Shown one piece after another: positions 1 through 11,058 of a stretch of DNA of 32,634 bases. The stretch comes from Chytriomyces cf. hyalinus JEL632 (Eukaryota; Chytridiomycota; Chytridiomycetes; Chytridiales; Chytriomycetaceae): assembly GCA_025435555.1 (NCBI GenBank), contig JAIWWG010000170.1:1-32634 (forward strand), written 5' to 3'. Under the pieces are notes generated by a model. It was not told where the DNA came from and ran no database searches. It was given only the letters and a program-made list of their open reading frames with translations. Made by a program: the position numbers and the translations under genes. The number at the start of each line of letters is the position of its first letter. Within the stretch, counting starts at the first letter, position 1.

Positions 1-575
1 ATCCTCCTCCCAAACCATCCAATGCCAAAGACTTTTTTGCACCAATTGTAACTGCTATGAACACAGAACAATGTGCAATTATAAGGAAATGCATTATGGA
101 CACATGCCGGGAATTGGATCTCCCTTGCTATTGAATCCTGGCATCCCCAAAAAAGAAGGAAAACAGGAATGCATTGTCTCATATCTCATACCTCAATAAT
201 GATGCCACAAGCAAGATACCGCTTATCTTTGACTTCTACATAGGGATGCCAATCATGATTACCAAAAGGATTCCCAAAATTGAGCACCTCAAGGTCTTTG
301 CAAATGGAACACTTTGCTTCATTCTGGGAATTGTGAAACCTGATGGCCCAACATATCAAACATCATCAGTGCAAGGAGTCACTGTCAGACAGTTTAATAC
401 AACACCACTTCTACTTTGGATCAAAGTCGGAACTGCAACAACGTTCTGGTACCTGGCTGCCCCTGGTTATGTTGCCATTCCACCTCTCACATTATCAGTT
501 GCCATCAAGATGCCTGCAACAGGCAAAATGTGGAGTCCTACACTCACTCAGTTCCCAGCTATACCAGCAATGGCC
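1..575 (+). repeat. Left arm of a long inverted repeat (Helitron helicase copy)
   Basis: Positions 1-575 match the reverse complement of 17330-17907 with only a few substitutions and three extra bases in the right copy. The match runs into the left window edge, so the repeat is longer than what is seen. On the inner side it stops abruptly after CCAGCAATGGCC. The two arms are about 16.75 kb apart. Confidence 0.85.
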
Positions 576-854
576 TACACTCCTGAAAAACTCCAAGGAA
601 TCACATTAGAGCATTGGATAACAATTTCTATGGTTGATAGAAAAAATTATAACCCACAAACTTTCTACGTGGCATTTTGTAGTGTCAGGACGTTAGACTG
701 TATCAGAATGACAAGGAGCATCTCCCTTTCTTATGCAGAAATGTTGAGACTTATTGACTTAGTAGAGATGCCAGCTTATGCTTCTTCTGAAGTAAGATCT
801 GTTTTTCTGTCCTTGACTGATGAGCAGAAACACTATGGCACTTTATTACTATAG
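1..854 (+). pseudogene. Helitron PIF1-like helicase, C-terminal fragment (open at left edge)
   Basis: The frame starting at position 3 reads the C-terminal half of a PIF1-family helicase of the kind fused to Helitron Rep proteins. Visible landmarks are FFAPIVTAMN (about 45-75), GMPIMITKRI (about 243-272), the QGITLEHW segment (about 592-615) and YVAFCSVRTLDCIRM (about 666-710), which matches the usual YVALSR motif VI region. An in-frame TGA lies at 132-134, so the fragment is not an intact gene. After it the frame is open to TAG at 852-854. The 5' part (Rep, Walker A) lies to the left of the window. The first 575 bases recur inverted at 17330-17907, where the same TGA is present. The family call is firm. 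The exact element boundary is not visible. Confidence 0.75.
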
Positions 855-3260
855 AAATAAAACTACTTTCATGTCATAATATCATTTATGTATAAAAGCT
901 AAAAAGGTCCATGCGTACCACCATACGCACCCCAGTCACTCATAGGTGGAAAATTGTGGGTATCTCCCTGGTTTGTAATTTTCATGGTAGAAATTATAAA
1001 GAACCGAGATGGAAAACCCCCGAACGTCCCCAAGGACTGTTGGGCCTTTACCAATCCAAAAAGTTACTATTTGAATAAGAAACTATCCAACCAACGTCCA
1101 AAGTGCATATGACTGTATCCTTGGACCTCTGACAGGGCCTCTCCTGCCTGGGTTGGGAGCTGTGGGTCCAAGTGACAGTGTATCAGTAAGCAGTGCTGCC
1201 AGCTGTCAATGTACGTTTCAGTGTGTCAGTTTGACTGTGGTGTACTAACTTCAAACTTTGCTTATGCAAGATCTAGGTCCTCAAGTGACACCTATGCAGG
1301 CTCAAACCTTTGTTTCAACTACACAAGCTATGTACTAGTGTGTTTCTGCCAAATGCTTGGTGTTGCAGGTAGTTTGGCTTAGTACTGTTGGTATTCTCTA
1401 GAGTGATAGAGTCTGATACCTTATGACCACTTGGTGAGGGTGTCATGTGAAGGTGTGTTATTGTGGTAGATTGTTTAAGTCCCAACTTTGTGTAAATAAA
1501 GATTTATTGGGGTCTTGGTAGTATGCCTCACAACTTCTCATCCAGTGACCATAAATAGCCGTGGATGGCACGTGGGTGCTTGTAGGACTTGGCAGATGTG
1601 CCAGAGACCTGCGTGTGTGATTGACATTGTGTTACTGCCCCTGTGGCTTGTCTATACTTATACGAAGTCGCGTGGATTTCATGTCTTTGTTACGTATGGG
1701 GTCTGCAGGTGCTCAAACACCTGTTTCCCACATCTTCATGTATTCCAGAGATTTCGAGCTCTCCTTTATGTTGAGTATATGAGGAGACTGCTGGTCCACC
1801 TTGACCAGGATCCACAACAAGAATGAAGGACACTTATCTGGTTTCTTGTTGCGTCTATAAGGATATTCAGACTCTAAATCTGTTGACAGGTGGCTTTGGG
1901 CACACAGATGGGTGCTGGACTCAGAGAGAAACATGAGTGAGGTTACAGAGAAACCAAGGGCAATTTGGAGAGAGAAGAATTGAATTTTATTATTGAGACA
2001 CATTTTAAGTTCACTTGCCTGGAATCACTTCTCAATACAACTGAGCCAATATGATTGCACTTCCAGTCATATGCTATGCACTTGCAAGCATAACATGCCT
2101 TCAATCAAGCACATCACATAGTTGAGGTAACTGTGAGGTGCTTTTTTGCACCCCTCACATCCAGACAAGGCATATAAAGCATCAACAAAAAATACATTCC
2201 ATAGGAGTGTCATGACAGCCAAAGTCCCCCTGACATGACTATTTTTTCATTGTACCACCCTTTCTCATTTCAAACCCACTTGTTGAATATCAGTCTCAAG
2301 TGATGGAGCACTGCTTACTTCAATAAAGGTTAATTCTCCCGGATTCATCTCTTATTCTCTACTACAGATAAAGAAGAGTCCTGCACCTCATCATTCCACC
2401 AACCTCAATACATATGGGCATGAATTATGACATTGAGTAGGGTAAACTTCTGGTAGATAACAAGGAATGAATACATGAATCTTCGTGTTCTATAAAGGGT
2501 GCAGACTTGTAGATGACGATAGCTTATTCTATTACATGATTTCAACTATTCTTGCTCTGATCAAGCATAAACATGGTTGGAAAGCAAATGTATGGAATTT
2601 ATATGATTCTGGCATAGCTGGTGAGGTTCGCAACCACAGACCCTCAGGTCACTGGTTCCCCACACTGCTGCCAACTCCATGCAGCTATCTTCTGATCTTT
2701 ATAGGGAAATAAGCAGAAGAAGAGAAAATAGAAATCAACTTAGACAAGTATTCTATTACCACTTTTGTATGACTAATCTGTCAAGCCAGTCAAGCAATTA
2801 ATCAATAACCTTACCCACTGTGGGGATATTGATTATAATTGACAAGCCTTTGCTGTCAGCCCAGTTCTGATTAATGAATCAGCCTGAAAACTGAATTGTC
2901 AGCACTGACTCACTTTTTCAGCAATTTCAAACTGGAAAATGACAAATGAGTGATTTCACATCCATAATGACTTTTCTGACTGAAAATCTCAATTATGACA
3001 AATGAAATGGAAAAAAAGGTGGCTGAGAAGTGAAATTGAAGAAAGCCTAATTAGATTTTATGAGAGACAAAAATGTATATAAGGAGAGCTGTTTTGATGT
3101 GTTGTGATTCACCCTTAAGATACTAAATACTTATCAGCCCAAGTTCAAAACCAAACACCAGTCAAAAGAAAGTATCCACCCACTGACTTGCTAAAAAAAA
3201 TCTGCAAACTAACTGGAAAATGCATATAGATATGTTGGATGGACTTGATTTCAGTGTGAG
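855..3260. other. Intergenic or repeat-derived stretch, no gene recognised
   Basis: No reading frame here has recognisable motifs, and every open frame is short. A perfect 6-bp stem hairpin (TGCGTA, loop CCACCA, TACGCA) lies at 912-929, about 58 bases after the helicase stop. Helitron 3' ends carry such hairpins, but no CTRR end follows at the expected distance. The stretch at 2700-3200 is AT-rich with a TATATAA-like site near 3074. Confidence 0.5.
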
Positions 3261-3268
3261 AAATAATA

Positions 3269-4198
3269 TTGCATATCAGATCTGTTGTCTCTCAGGCACA
3301 ACTACTGCAGCAGTTGTTTTGGCCTTGTAGTCCTCCTGGTTCATGTCCTCCATCTCATCCTGGTCCACAGCCTCATGGTCTGCCCCTAAACAGTAAGAAC
3401 CACCCACACTTTGTGAACATGCACCATGAGTGTATTGGCATCAGTGATGGCATATTCTGTTGCCAAGGTAATATCCTCAGTGAAAAAAGTTATGTTGGCA
3501 AAGACGAGAATTTTTTTCTCACCATCTCATATTGTACCTCCGACAAACAGGACAGCAGCAGCAAGAAAACTGCTTGGGTAACTGGCAGTCTTTGGTGCCA
3601 GCACCACCATGTCCCATATGGTCATAAAAACAAGTGTTTCTCAGACTGTTAGAGAAAATGAATGATCTATGAACACAGGTTAATATCAAAAAAATTCAAG
3701 CATGCAGATAAGAAAAGAAATAAGGTTTTTACCTGCAAGACCATCTTGGATTCCTTCTCCCCAAGTACTTTTGGGTTGTTGTACCCAAAATTCAGGAACA
3801 ACTGTTTGGAGAGTGTTTTGTTCTTTGGAGTGTCTTCAAATCCAGGCAGCACTTTTGGAGCATGGCTACCAAGCATTTGAATTTGGTGTTGAGTTTATTG
3901 TTGGTCTGGTTCAGCTCTGGAGTGCCCTTTTGTATCAACACAGCGTGAGAAAGGTCGGTGGTGTGAGAACGTCCAGCGTGAGAACATCCAGCATGGGAAT
4001 GTTGTCAAGATGAGGAGAGGTGGTATTGTTCAACACAACCCTCAACTGCACTCGTTTTGCAACAAACCTTACCTTTCCTGCCGCTGTTGAAATGTGAAGA
4101 AATGAATGGTTTCCTTCAATCTTGTCCAAGACAACAGTTGAAACACGTGTGATGGATGGATGGCATTTTATTTGAAACAGCAAAACTAACATCGAAAT
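3269..4198 (-). pseudogene. Possible decayed spliced gene, function not recognised
   Basis: On the minus strand several short open segments end at good splice donors. One ends HISTAAGK followed by GTAAGG (near 4070). One runs from GSHAPKVLPGF to ESKMVLQ and ends at CAG|GTAAAA (near 3730). Later segments read PSSFLAAAVLFVGG (about 3540-3580) and ADHEAVDQDEMEDM (about 3340-3385). These do not join in one frame, and stops interrupt them. The middle segment resembles a helical cyclin-like stretch only weakly. I infer a degraded gene or captured exons and assign no function. Confidence 0.22.
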
Positions 4199-4199
4199 C

Positions 4200-4884
4200 T
4201 CATCTTTTGTATGCCATGTGCATGCGTCCGCATGAGTGACTCATTAGTGATACCCAACATGAATAAATGCAAGTCACAAAAAAAACTGCATCCTTCCCCA
4301 CATCAAGTTCATTCAAAAATTCGAGCTCCGGAAATTCTTGACAACCTGTCTTCGCATGACATGCACGTTGTTTCTTGTCACCAGCTTCCATCAAGAGAAT
4401 ATGCCTCAACCGTGGATTCGATCCAACTCCACGCTTGATAGACGCTTGGTGGCTCTTACTGCAAACCCTGATGTGCGCCAAACTCTTCCGCATCTTTGCC
4501 GCTGAGAAAATCTGTGGGTGTTGGGTGCTTTTCGAGACCAGTCGGGCAACTGGGGATTGGGTTTTTGAAATTGTTTTTTCGCGCCAGCCATTATGCAACG
4601 ATAGACAGCGTGTGTTTTCGAAATTATCTTTGATCGCAGCGCGGATTTCGTCTATTGAGACAAGGACTGTTTGTTCCACCAGATAGATCATTGCAGATGT
4701 CGTTTCCGACAACGCCAACATGCAAATAAACCCATATCATCCAGCAACACTCTTTTCCCCAATTTGATCGGTCGACTGCATCAAGGGCTCTGAATCGAAA
4801 ATTTCCACAGCCACAATATTGATTCACGAAACGACGGAGACAACTTCAGCGGCCAGGCCGGCCACGTCCTCCTCCGACGACGAA
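4200..4884. other. Mosaic region, no supported gene
   Basis: A 173-codon open frame on the minus strand (4721 down to 4200) lacks recognisable motifs, competes with overlapping frames of similar length, and has no convincing start or splice context. I see no other feature. Confidence 0.35.
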
Positions 4885-5000
4885 AGAAAAATAATGCTCT
4901 GATTGTTTCGAACTTGGCGCAAGACTTTGATCCCAGTGGGTTCTTGTGCTGGATTCAAATATATATCGGTAGTGTGATGCGATGACACACGGCCATGATC
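4885..5000 (+). repeat. Dispersed gene fragment, inverted copy at about 14480-14590
   Basis: The plus strand here matches the minus strand near 14590-14480. Both copies can be read as a peptide of the form (A/V)LIVSN..QDFDP.GFL. Both continue into a shared GACACACGGCCATG sequence. The matching peptide suggests the source was coding. Neither copy has a complete gene around it. Confidence 0.5.
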
Positions 5001-5903
5001 CCAGTGGGTCCCAGTTGACAGTTGGGTTCAAATAAACATAGAGATGAGGTGCGTGTCACAGGAGCGCATACGTTTCTACATGTTGCGGTGCGGCCGGCGA
5101 GTTGGTGCACGGCAAGGTGCACTGCGATGCTGATGAGGAGTTCTCAATTTTTAAAACAGAGCCGACCCTTTTCATGCTGCGCGAAATATGGAACTGCATG
5201 ATTTCTATGCCTAGCGCTTGGAAATGCCGGCAGAAGCAAGGCGCAAGCGTCAAATGTTGCTCTTTCCAGGAACAGGCGCGTTCGTATTCTCGACGCGGCA
5301 CGGGGACGCAAATTTGAGAACTAGTTTTCTGGCGTCGGGGGCTTTGAAGCGCGTTTCGAATGCGAGAATGTTGTTGAACAACGGTCGTTCTTGGTTTGTT
5401 GCGATAATTAGGTAAGTCACTGAGGCACAAGATCAAGACGACAAGCACCTGCATGCCTCCATGTTCATGAGTCAGTAGCAGCCTGGTGGTAGTCCGCCAC
5501 ACATAAAAGTCTGCTCGATTGGACTGTGGATTCCCACCTTCTGCATCGCAGGACACAGCGCCTGCGTGTACATGCCAGTGACAAACTCTCGCGGAGCAAC
5601 GACCTTTTCGATGCCACAGTGCCGTGTCAGGTGCTCGATGCTTGTGACAAATACGCTGAGTCGGAGAACTGCACAGCGGTAGGCCGGAATGCAGAGACTC
5701 TGCCTGTACATGCGACATTTTTTTGCTTTGCATCAGTATTATTCACAGTTTTTCCATGTCCCATCTTCTGCTTGGAGGAGCGCCCCGCTGGCTGGGCCCA
5801 GCGCATACACACCTGCAACAATGGCATGCAACAATATGCAGCCTGTCTTTAGTCGGTGTCAGCCGGTGAAAAGGGTCGGGCCATGCAGGTTGGGTTTATT
5901 CTG

Positions 5904-5979
5904 GCACTGATTTCAACACAGGCTCACTCCATCTCATTCTCGCACTGATTTTAACACAGGCTCACTCCATCTCATTCTC
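5904..5979. repeat. 38-bp tandem duplication
   Basis: Two adjacent 38-base units (5904-5941 and 5942-5979) differ at one base. Each begins GCACTGATTT and contains ACACAGGCTCACTCCATC. Confidence 0.9.
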
Positions 5980-6395
5980 GCGTCTTCAAAGCGCATGGTC
6001 AGCTTGTCTTGTCCGTTACTGCCCTCAAACCCGCTCTCAAAATGGCGCTGCAACTGCATCTTGAAAAGCAGCGGCCAGATCTTCCAGCCTGGGATCAAGG
6101 CGAGCGAAGGCGTCTGTTGTTCCGTCTTCTGTTCCACACTCTTCAATCGCAATCGTTGTCATATCGCTTCAGCTAACTTGTGGAATGAAGGGATCACGGA
6201 GCAACATCTCTTCGGAAGACTCCCGCAGTGGGTGGGAAAGATGCAAACAGACTCTCTGTTCGACTGGGACAACTTACTCGTTCAACCAGGTTTTATCACT
6301 GTTACGGCGACAATCGAAGCAGCGTTCTCAACAAGGAGAACGATATGGATCCGCGCTGAATTCCTGTTTGCGAAGAAGTTTATCCACGCGGCGTT

Positions 6396-6630
6396 CCAAT
6401 TTCCAATGAAGCGCGCCCCGCAAATTCCTGCACAGACCCCGCGCATCTTTTCTAAATCTGTCTTCGCGTCCGCAAAAGATGCCGTCATTTTATCGAATTC
6501 AAACCATCAGCGAAAAGTAAATTTCCCGCCCGCTCGTATTTCGAACTTACTTTCGAAAATTGGCAGATATTATGAGAGTGATGATGGTGATGACATTATG
6601 CTTGCGCCAAAGAGAACCGAATGCCCTCCC
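6396..6630 (-). repeat. Dispersed fragment copy 1, encodes a FADAxTDLEKMR motif
   Basis: Read on the minus strand this copy has the frame EFDKMTASFADAKTDLEKMR followed by a GICGARF-like end. Diverged copies lie on the plus strand at 10645-11058 and 12896-13104. All share flanking sequence such as ACTCTCATAATATCTGCC. I do not recognise the protein family. Confidence 0.6.
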
Positions 6631-6639
6631 GTTTTTTCG

Positions 6640-6910
6640 CTTTTTTTTTTTTTCGTATTTTTGATTGTTGAGGTTTTCTTCATTTCCGATCTCTATTTTA
6701 TTCTATCTTCTTTTGAATTAAATAATAAATAATAAATAAAAAACACGCCTCTAAAACCCATCTACCCATCTATCTCTTCTACCACCTCTATCCTGTTGTT
6801 GTTGTTGTTTTTTTTTTTTTTTTTTTTTTTTTTTTTGTTTTGTTTTTTTTTTGTTTTGTCTTTTTTTTTGTTTTTTTTTTGTTTTTTCTCTTTTTTTTTT
6901 TTTTGGTCAA
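6640..6910. repeat. Poly-T and T-rich low-complexity tracts
   Basis: Long T runs lie at about 6644-6656 and from about 6809 to 6904, broken by single G or C bases. Frames of Phe/Leu/Cys repeats across them are compositional and not genes. The tract lies just downstream of the 3' end of the minus-strand gene ending at 6974. Confidence 0.8.
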
Positions 6911-6973
6911 GCCCACCTCTGTCCGTCTACACCTCTATCTTCCACAACTCACCTCTATTTTCCACAACTCACC

Positions 6974-9891
6974 TCATTGTTTTTGTAGGCATCGTCCGTT
7001 TTCCTTGTCATCCGAGTCACCCAAATCAGCTTCTGATGGCGCTAATCTTCGCTTTTTCGCCGGGTGACTCGGATCACTATAACCCGACGATGCCTGAGGA
7101 AGCGGCCGTTTCTGGCTTTTGTGCGTTGGAGCGGGGGGTGGAGCAGGGGGATATTTCTGGTCCACTTCGCGCTGCAGACGGGCCGCTTCCTCGAAAAACT
7201 CTTCAAGTTCAGGCACATTGGCTTCCCAGATTGCATTTGGGTTTCCCGTCACCGGCCAAGCGATAAAGTATCGCTGGCCATTGGCGAAGAATTCGTCGGA
7301 CTCTGGTGCGCGGTCCGAAAACTCGCAGTCGTTGTTTGGGAGTGGCCGGAATCCGACTTCCGCGCGCCTTCGCTTGGAGACTTCCACGTCGTCGTACAGT
7401 TTTTTAAATTCTGGTTTCGGGATCCCAGTCCCAAGGCCCGTGTTTACCGTTATCTGTTTCCAGACATGCCTCCCGGGTGGTTGTTCCCAGTTTGTTCCCG
7501 CGGTACTTATGACGAGGTCCAGTACTGAAAGAGCGACATCTTTTACATCGCCACTCCGCCTTTTTCGTGCCGTCCCTGCCTCGAGACTTGCATACACCCC
7601 CTCGCTATTTTTCTCAAATGAGACATGCTTGCACAGGTCTTCGTACTTGAAGAATGGCCCTTGATCCACCTGGTCCAGTGGATGTTCCACCATCAGAGAA
7701 AATGGTTTCATGTTCTGGTGGCAGCGTATCCAGACGTGCGGGCGCTCTGTATACTTGCGCGTCTCCTGCTGGTACTGCGGAGGAATCAGATTGAATGCCT
7801 CCAGCTTGAGGATCCTCACTGTCGCAGTCATTACAACGGCGGAGTGTCCAGCAGGAAAGGCTGAGAATATGATTCGATTGAATTTTCTGTTGTTGCCCAC
7901 GGTGACGACACGGTTTCCTGGAACGGGGATGGAGATTGCTCTGCGTATTTGGGCCTGGTAAATCAAAGAATGAATAAACAGATCCAACAAGAGCAAGCCA
8001 AAAAATGTCAAGGCACCTTAATTCGCTGACTTTCCTCCCTACTAATCGGATACTCCTCAAGCAGCTTTTTGTTGATTGCCTGGTGCACGCATAAAAACAA
8101 ATCAAACAATTAATAAGCTGATCCAACAAGAGCAATCAAGCAAACATCAAGTCACCTCAACAGAAGCATCAGCTGCGTCTTTTTGCCGTTTGGCCAATTC
8201 CCGCATCTGTTCTTTTGTCGGAGGAAAAGGAATGGCAGCGCGCACTTCTGCAAATTAAAAAACAAGCAATTAAGCTCATATCAACCAATAAACGCGACGC
8301 TTCATTTTACCTTTTCCCTTTCCTTTTCCGTTTCCAGGAGCAGCAGTTGGTTTAGAAAAACTGCCGGATGCAGGTGGATTCTCTTGATCCTTTGGAATAA
8401 CAGTTGATGTTTCAGCGGAAGCAGCCGCCCTGGAGCCCGGAAAGTAATACCTCAACGCGAGTTGATGATTGCCAAGCATTTGGACAGCCGTCGGCTCGCA
8501 GTTAGCCGGAATACCAAACTCAGTATAATCAATAGTAGACCGAGGATCATTCGGAACGACGGTAGATGTTCTGGAGGAAGTAGCCGCCGCGTGCATGGGA
8601 GCCGGAATGGAAACAGACTTCGAAGTGGATGCAGCAGAAGACGTAGCAGCATTTGTTATGGAGTTTAACATTCCAGAAGAACCAGGCAACGTGTCGATGG
8701 GAGCCCCAAAAGCCGTCTTAGTGGTATCGGTAGCAGTGGAAGAAGAAGCGTTTGGAATGGAGGTCGATGTTTCAGCGGAAGCAGCCGCCCTGGAGCCCGG
8801 AAAGTAATACCTCAACGCGAGTTGACGATTGCCAAGCATTTGGACAGCCGTCGGCTCGCAGTTAGCCGGAATACCAAACTCAGTATAATCAATAGTAGAC
8901 CGAGGATCATTCGGAACGACGGTAGATGTTCTGGAGGAAGTAGCCGCCGCGTCCATGGGAGCCGGAATGGAAACAGACTTCGAAGTGGATGCAGCAGAAG
9001 AGGTAGCAGCATTTGTTATGGAGTTTGACATTCCAGAAGAACCAGGCAACGTGTCGATGGGAGCCCCAAAAGCCGTCTTAGTGGTATCGGTAGCAGTGGA
9101 AGAAGAAGCGTTTGAAATGGAGGTCGATGTTTCAGCGGAAGCAGCCGCCTCTTGGACCCGAAACCAAAACTTGGTCGGAGAACGAAGAGCAGTAGAGAGG
9201 TCAATTTCAGAAACTAGTTTGTATGGGTTCGTCGGGTTGCAGGGGGCCCCAAAACCAGACTCAGTAGTCTTCGGAATGGCGGTCGATGTTCTGGAGGAAG
9301 TTGAAGCCGCGTCAATGGGAGCCGGAATGGATACAGAATTCGAAGAAGAAGCAGTGGAAGGAGTAGAAGCAGCAGTAAAACTGGATGTAGAAGCAGCAGT
9401 AAAAGTAGAAATAGAAGTAATAGGAGCGTCCGAATTGTTAAGGATATTGGTGGAAAAGATAGGGCCGGATTTTGCAGGCTCAGAGGGAAGCGCACGGTCA
9501 CATGTTGGGCAAGTTTCCGCAACATCTGTATTGAACGGGAGAAATACAGTTTGGCTCATATTATCAACCAATAAACGCGAAGCTTCCTTTACCTTTTCCT
9601 TTTCCTTGTCCAGGAGCAGCAGTTGGCTTGGAAGAAACGTTCGATGGACACGCTGGGTGATTAGCAGCTGTGGCTGAAGCGAGCTGTTCAAGCAGCTGTG
9701 TGATGGTGTTTCGCAAGTGGTCCTCCTTTTGCTGAACAAGTACGCGAATAAACTCGTCCTGTCTGCGTACAGATTCCATAAGGAACTGCAGGATCGTAGG
9801 GTCTGTATGAATGTTCGTGCTGTTAGAAGAACAGAAGGGTTGCAGGACCAACGAACGCGGACTCGCCTGGGGAGTTGGTGGTAAAGTTCAT
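6974..9891 (-). CDS. Six-exon gene for a repeat-containing, basic-tailed protein of unknown function
   Basis: The exons on the minus strand are 9891-9849, 9802-9593, 9525-8311, 8247-8156, 8079-8017 and 7954-6974. The introns are 46, 67, 63, 76 and 62 bases with GT-AG ends, and all phases join to give 867 aa. The first donor (GTCCTG) is the weakest; without it the start would be the ATG at 9779. Exon 1-2 gives a short coiled helix (LMESVRRQDEFIRVLVQQKED). The large third exon holds a CPTC pair and a Ser/Thr/Ala-rich region with a 120-residue tandem repeat. The 326-residue last exon looks globular (VPGNRVVTVGNNRKFNRI) and ends with an acidic tail after the nuclear-localisation-like HPAKKRRLAP. 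A TATAAATAAA box lies about 56 bases upstream of the ATG. I do not recognise the family. A broken inverted copy of the 5' end lies at 14675-15009, which suggests a mobile or amplified gene. Confidence 0.62.
8405..9350. repeat. 360-bp coding tandem repeat (two full units plus a decayed third)
   Basis: Units 8405-8764 and 8765-9124 are nearly identical with a period of exactly 360 bases, or 120 codons. The 5' part of a third, more diverged unit follows from 9125 to about 9350. The whole array lies in the large exon of the minus-strand gene. The period is a multiple of three, so unit gain or loss keeps the frame. Confidence 0.92.
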
Positions 9892-9946
9892 CTTAATCGT
9901 TGTGTGCGTTGTATCAATATTCTAGTTGCCAAAATATGCAGACCGC

Positions 9947-9956
9947 CCTTTATTTA
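9947..9956 (-). promoter_or_regulatory. TATA box of the six-exon gene
   Basis: TATAAATAAA on the minus strand is followed by GGGCGG and lies about 56 bases before the proposed ATG at 9891. The same box and surroundings recur at 14630-14639 in front of the inverted copy, so the promoter was duplicated with the gene. Confidence 0.55.
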
Positions 9957-10028
9957 TATCGGCTTTGCATCCCGCCCGTTTTATTAACACCCCTTGTTGG
10001 TGCAGCCGACCCAAGCATTTCAAGCAGA

Positions 10029-10460
10029 TTTCCAAGAAAATTATTTGCCAAGCGCGCAAAATAAGGCACGCGGACCGACAAAGCAGCAACATTGCTGCCT
10101 GTGTCGCGCTCACTGTGAATTAACTAATGCAGCAGTGCTTTGTATCGGGCATATTGTGGCCATTAACCTCGTCAGGGGGGCCTTTCAGCGAGGGGGCCGT
10201 TTCAGGCAGTGGGGCATTTCAGGCAGGGGTATTTCAAGCAGGGGGTGGGGGAGAGAAAATTTCCAAGAAAATTCTTTGACAAGGGCGCAAAAGAAAGCAC
10301 GCGGACGGACAAAGCAGAAACGTTGCTGCTTTCGTCATTTTCAGGGGGGCATTTCAGGCAGGGGGTGCATCAAGCAGGGGGCTGGGGAGAGAAATTTCCA
10401 AGAAAATTCTCTGACAAGCGCGCAAAAGAAGGCACGCGGACCGACAAAGCAGCCTGCTTT
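10029..10460. repeat. G-rich repeat module upstream of the six-exon gene
   Basis: A core beginning TTTCCAAGAAAATT and running to a GCACGCGGAC.GACAAAGCAG end occurs at 10029, 10260 and 10395. G-rich stretches between the cores repeat TTTCAGGCAG and GGGG runs. The module lies about 70 bases upstream of the TATA box and could be regulatory or satellite DNA. No gene is seen. Confidence 0.75.
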
Positions 10461-10644
10461 ATTCCGGACCTATTGTGTTTATTTACCTTGTCAAAAACCA
10501 TAAATACCTCAAACAACGCACACTAATTCATGGTGGCGGTTCCAGAGAAACGCGAGGGCATTAGATGATCCGAGCTTCCCTTTCTTCCTCAACCACTCTT
10601 GCTCTCTGTGCTCTTTTTCTGCATCTTCCAATCGAGCAAGGCGT

Positions 10645-11058
10645 GCACTTCCGCTCTCTTTGGCGCGAACCTAGTTGGAACTAACCAGGCATATCATCAT
10701 CATCACTCTCATAACATCTGTAAATCGAAACATCAGTGAGCAAGAAGAAGAAGAATAATACAAAGATTCCTTACACCAAAAACGCTCCAAACATGCTCAT
10801 TCTTGACGTTGCCGCAGTCTTTGTGCAACAGGCGAACAGGAGGTCTCTCGCATTGCAATCTCTTTCTTTGTCCGAGCCGCTCATCATTTTCTTTGTCCGC
10901 TGAGGTCCACTGCCATTTGCCAAAGTTGCTGCCACGCGTTTTGTTCAGTTTCTATTTTATTTTCTTTTGAAGACGCGCTCTTTATTGCTGGCTGATGGCT
11001 TCATATTCGATAAACTGCCGTGATACTTTACGGATGCGGAGACAGATTTAGAAAGACC
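10645..11058 (+). repeat. Dispersed fragment copy 2 (interrupted)
   Basis: This copy has the shared ATCATCACTCTCATAACATC region at about 10695-10715. About 250 unrelated bases follow, then the coding part (FDKLP, stop, YFTDAETDLER) at about 11005-11055. The stop and the interruption show that it is dead. Confidence 0.5.

Noticed and set aside
912-929. Hairpin as the Helitron 3' terminus
   Set aside because: No CTRR end with a following T was found at the expected distance after the hairpin, so the terminus is not supported.
5056-5733. 225-codon minus-strand open frame
   Set aside because: It overlaps other frames of similar length and has no motif, start context or splice pattern. I see no support for a gene.
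6796-7266. Phe-rich open frames through the poly-T tract
   Set aside because: The reading frame is created by the homopolymer.
7119-7664. 181-codon plus-strand open frame
   Set aside because: It is antisense to the last exon of the six-exon gene, which has better splice and frame support.
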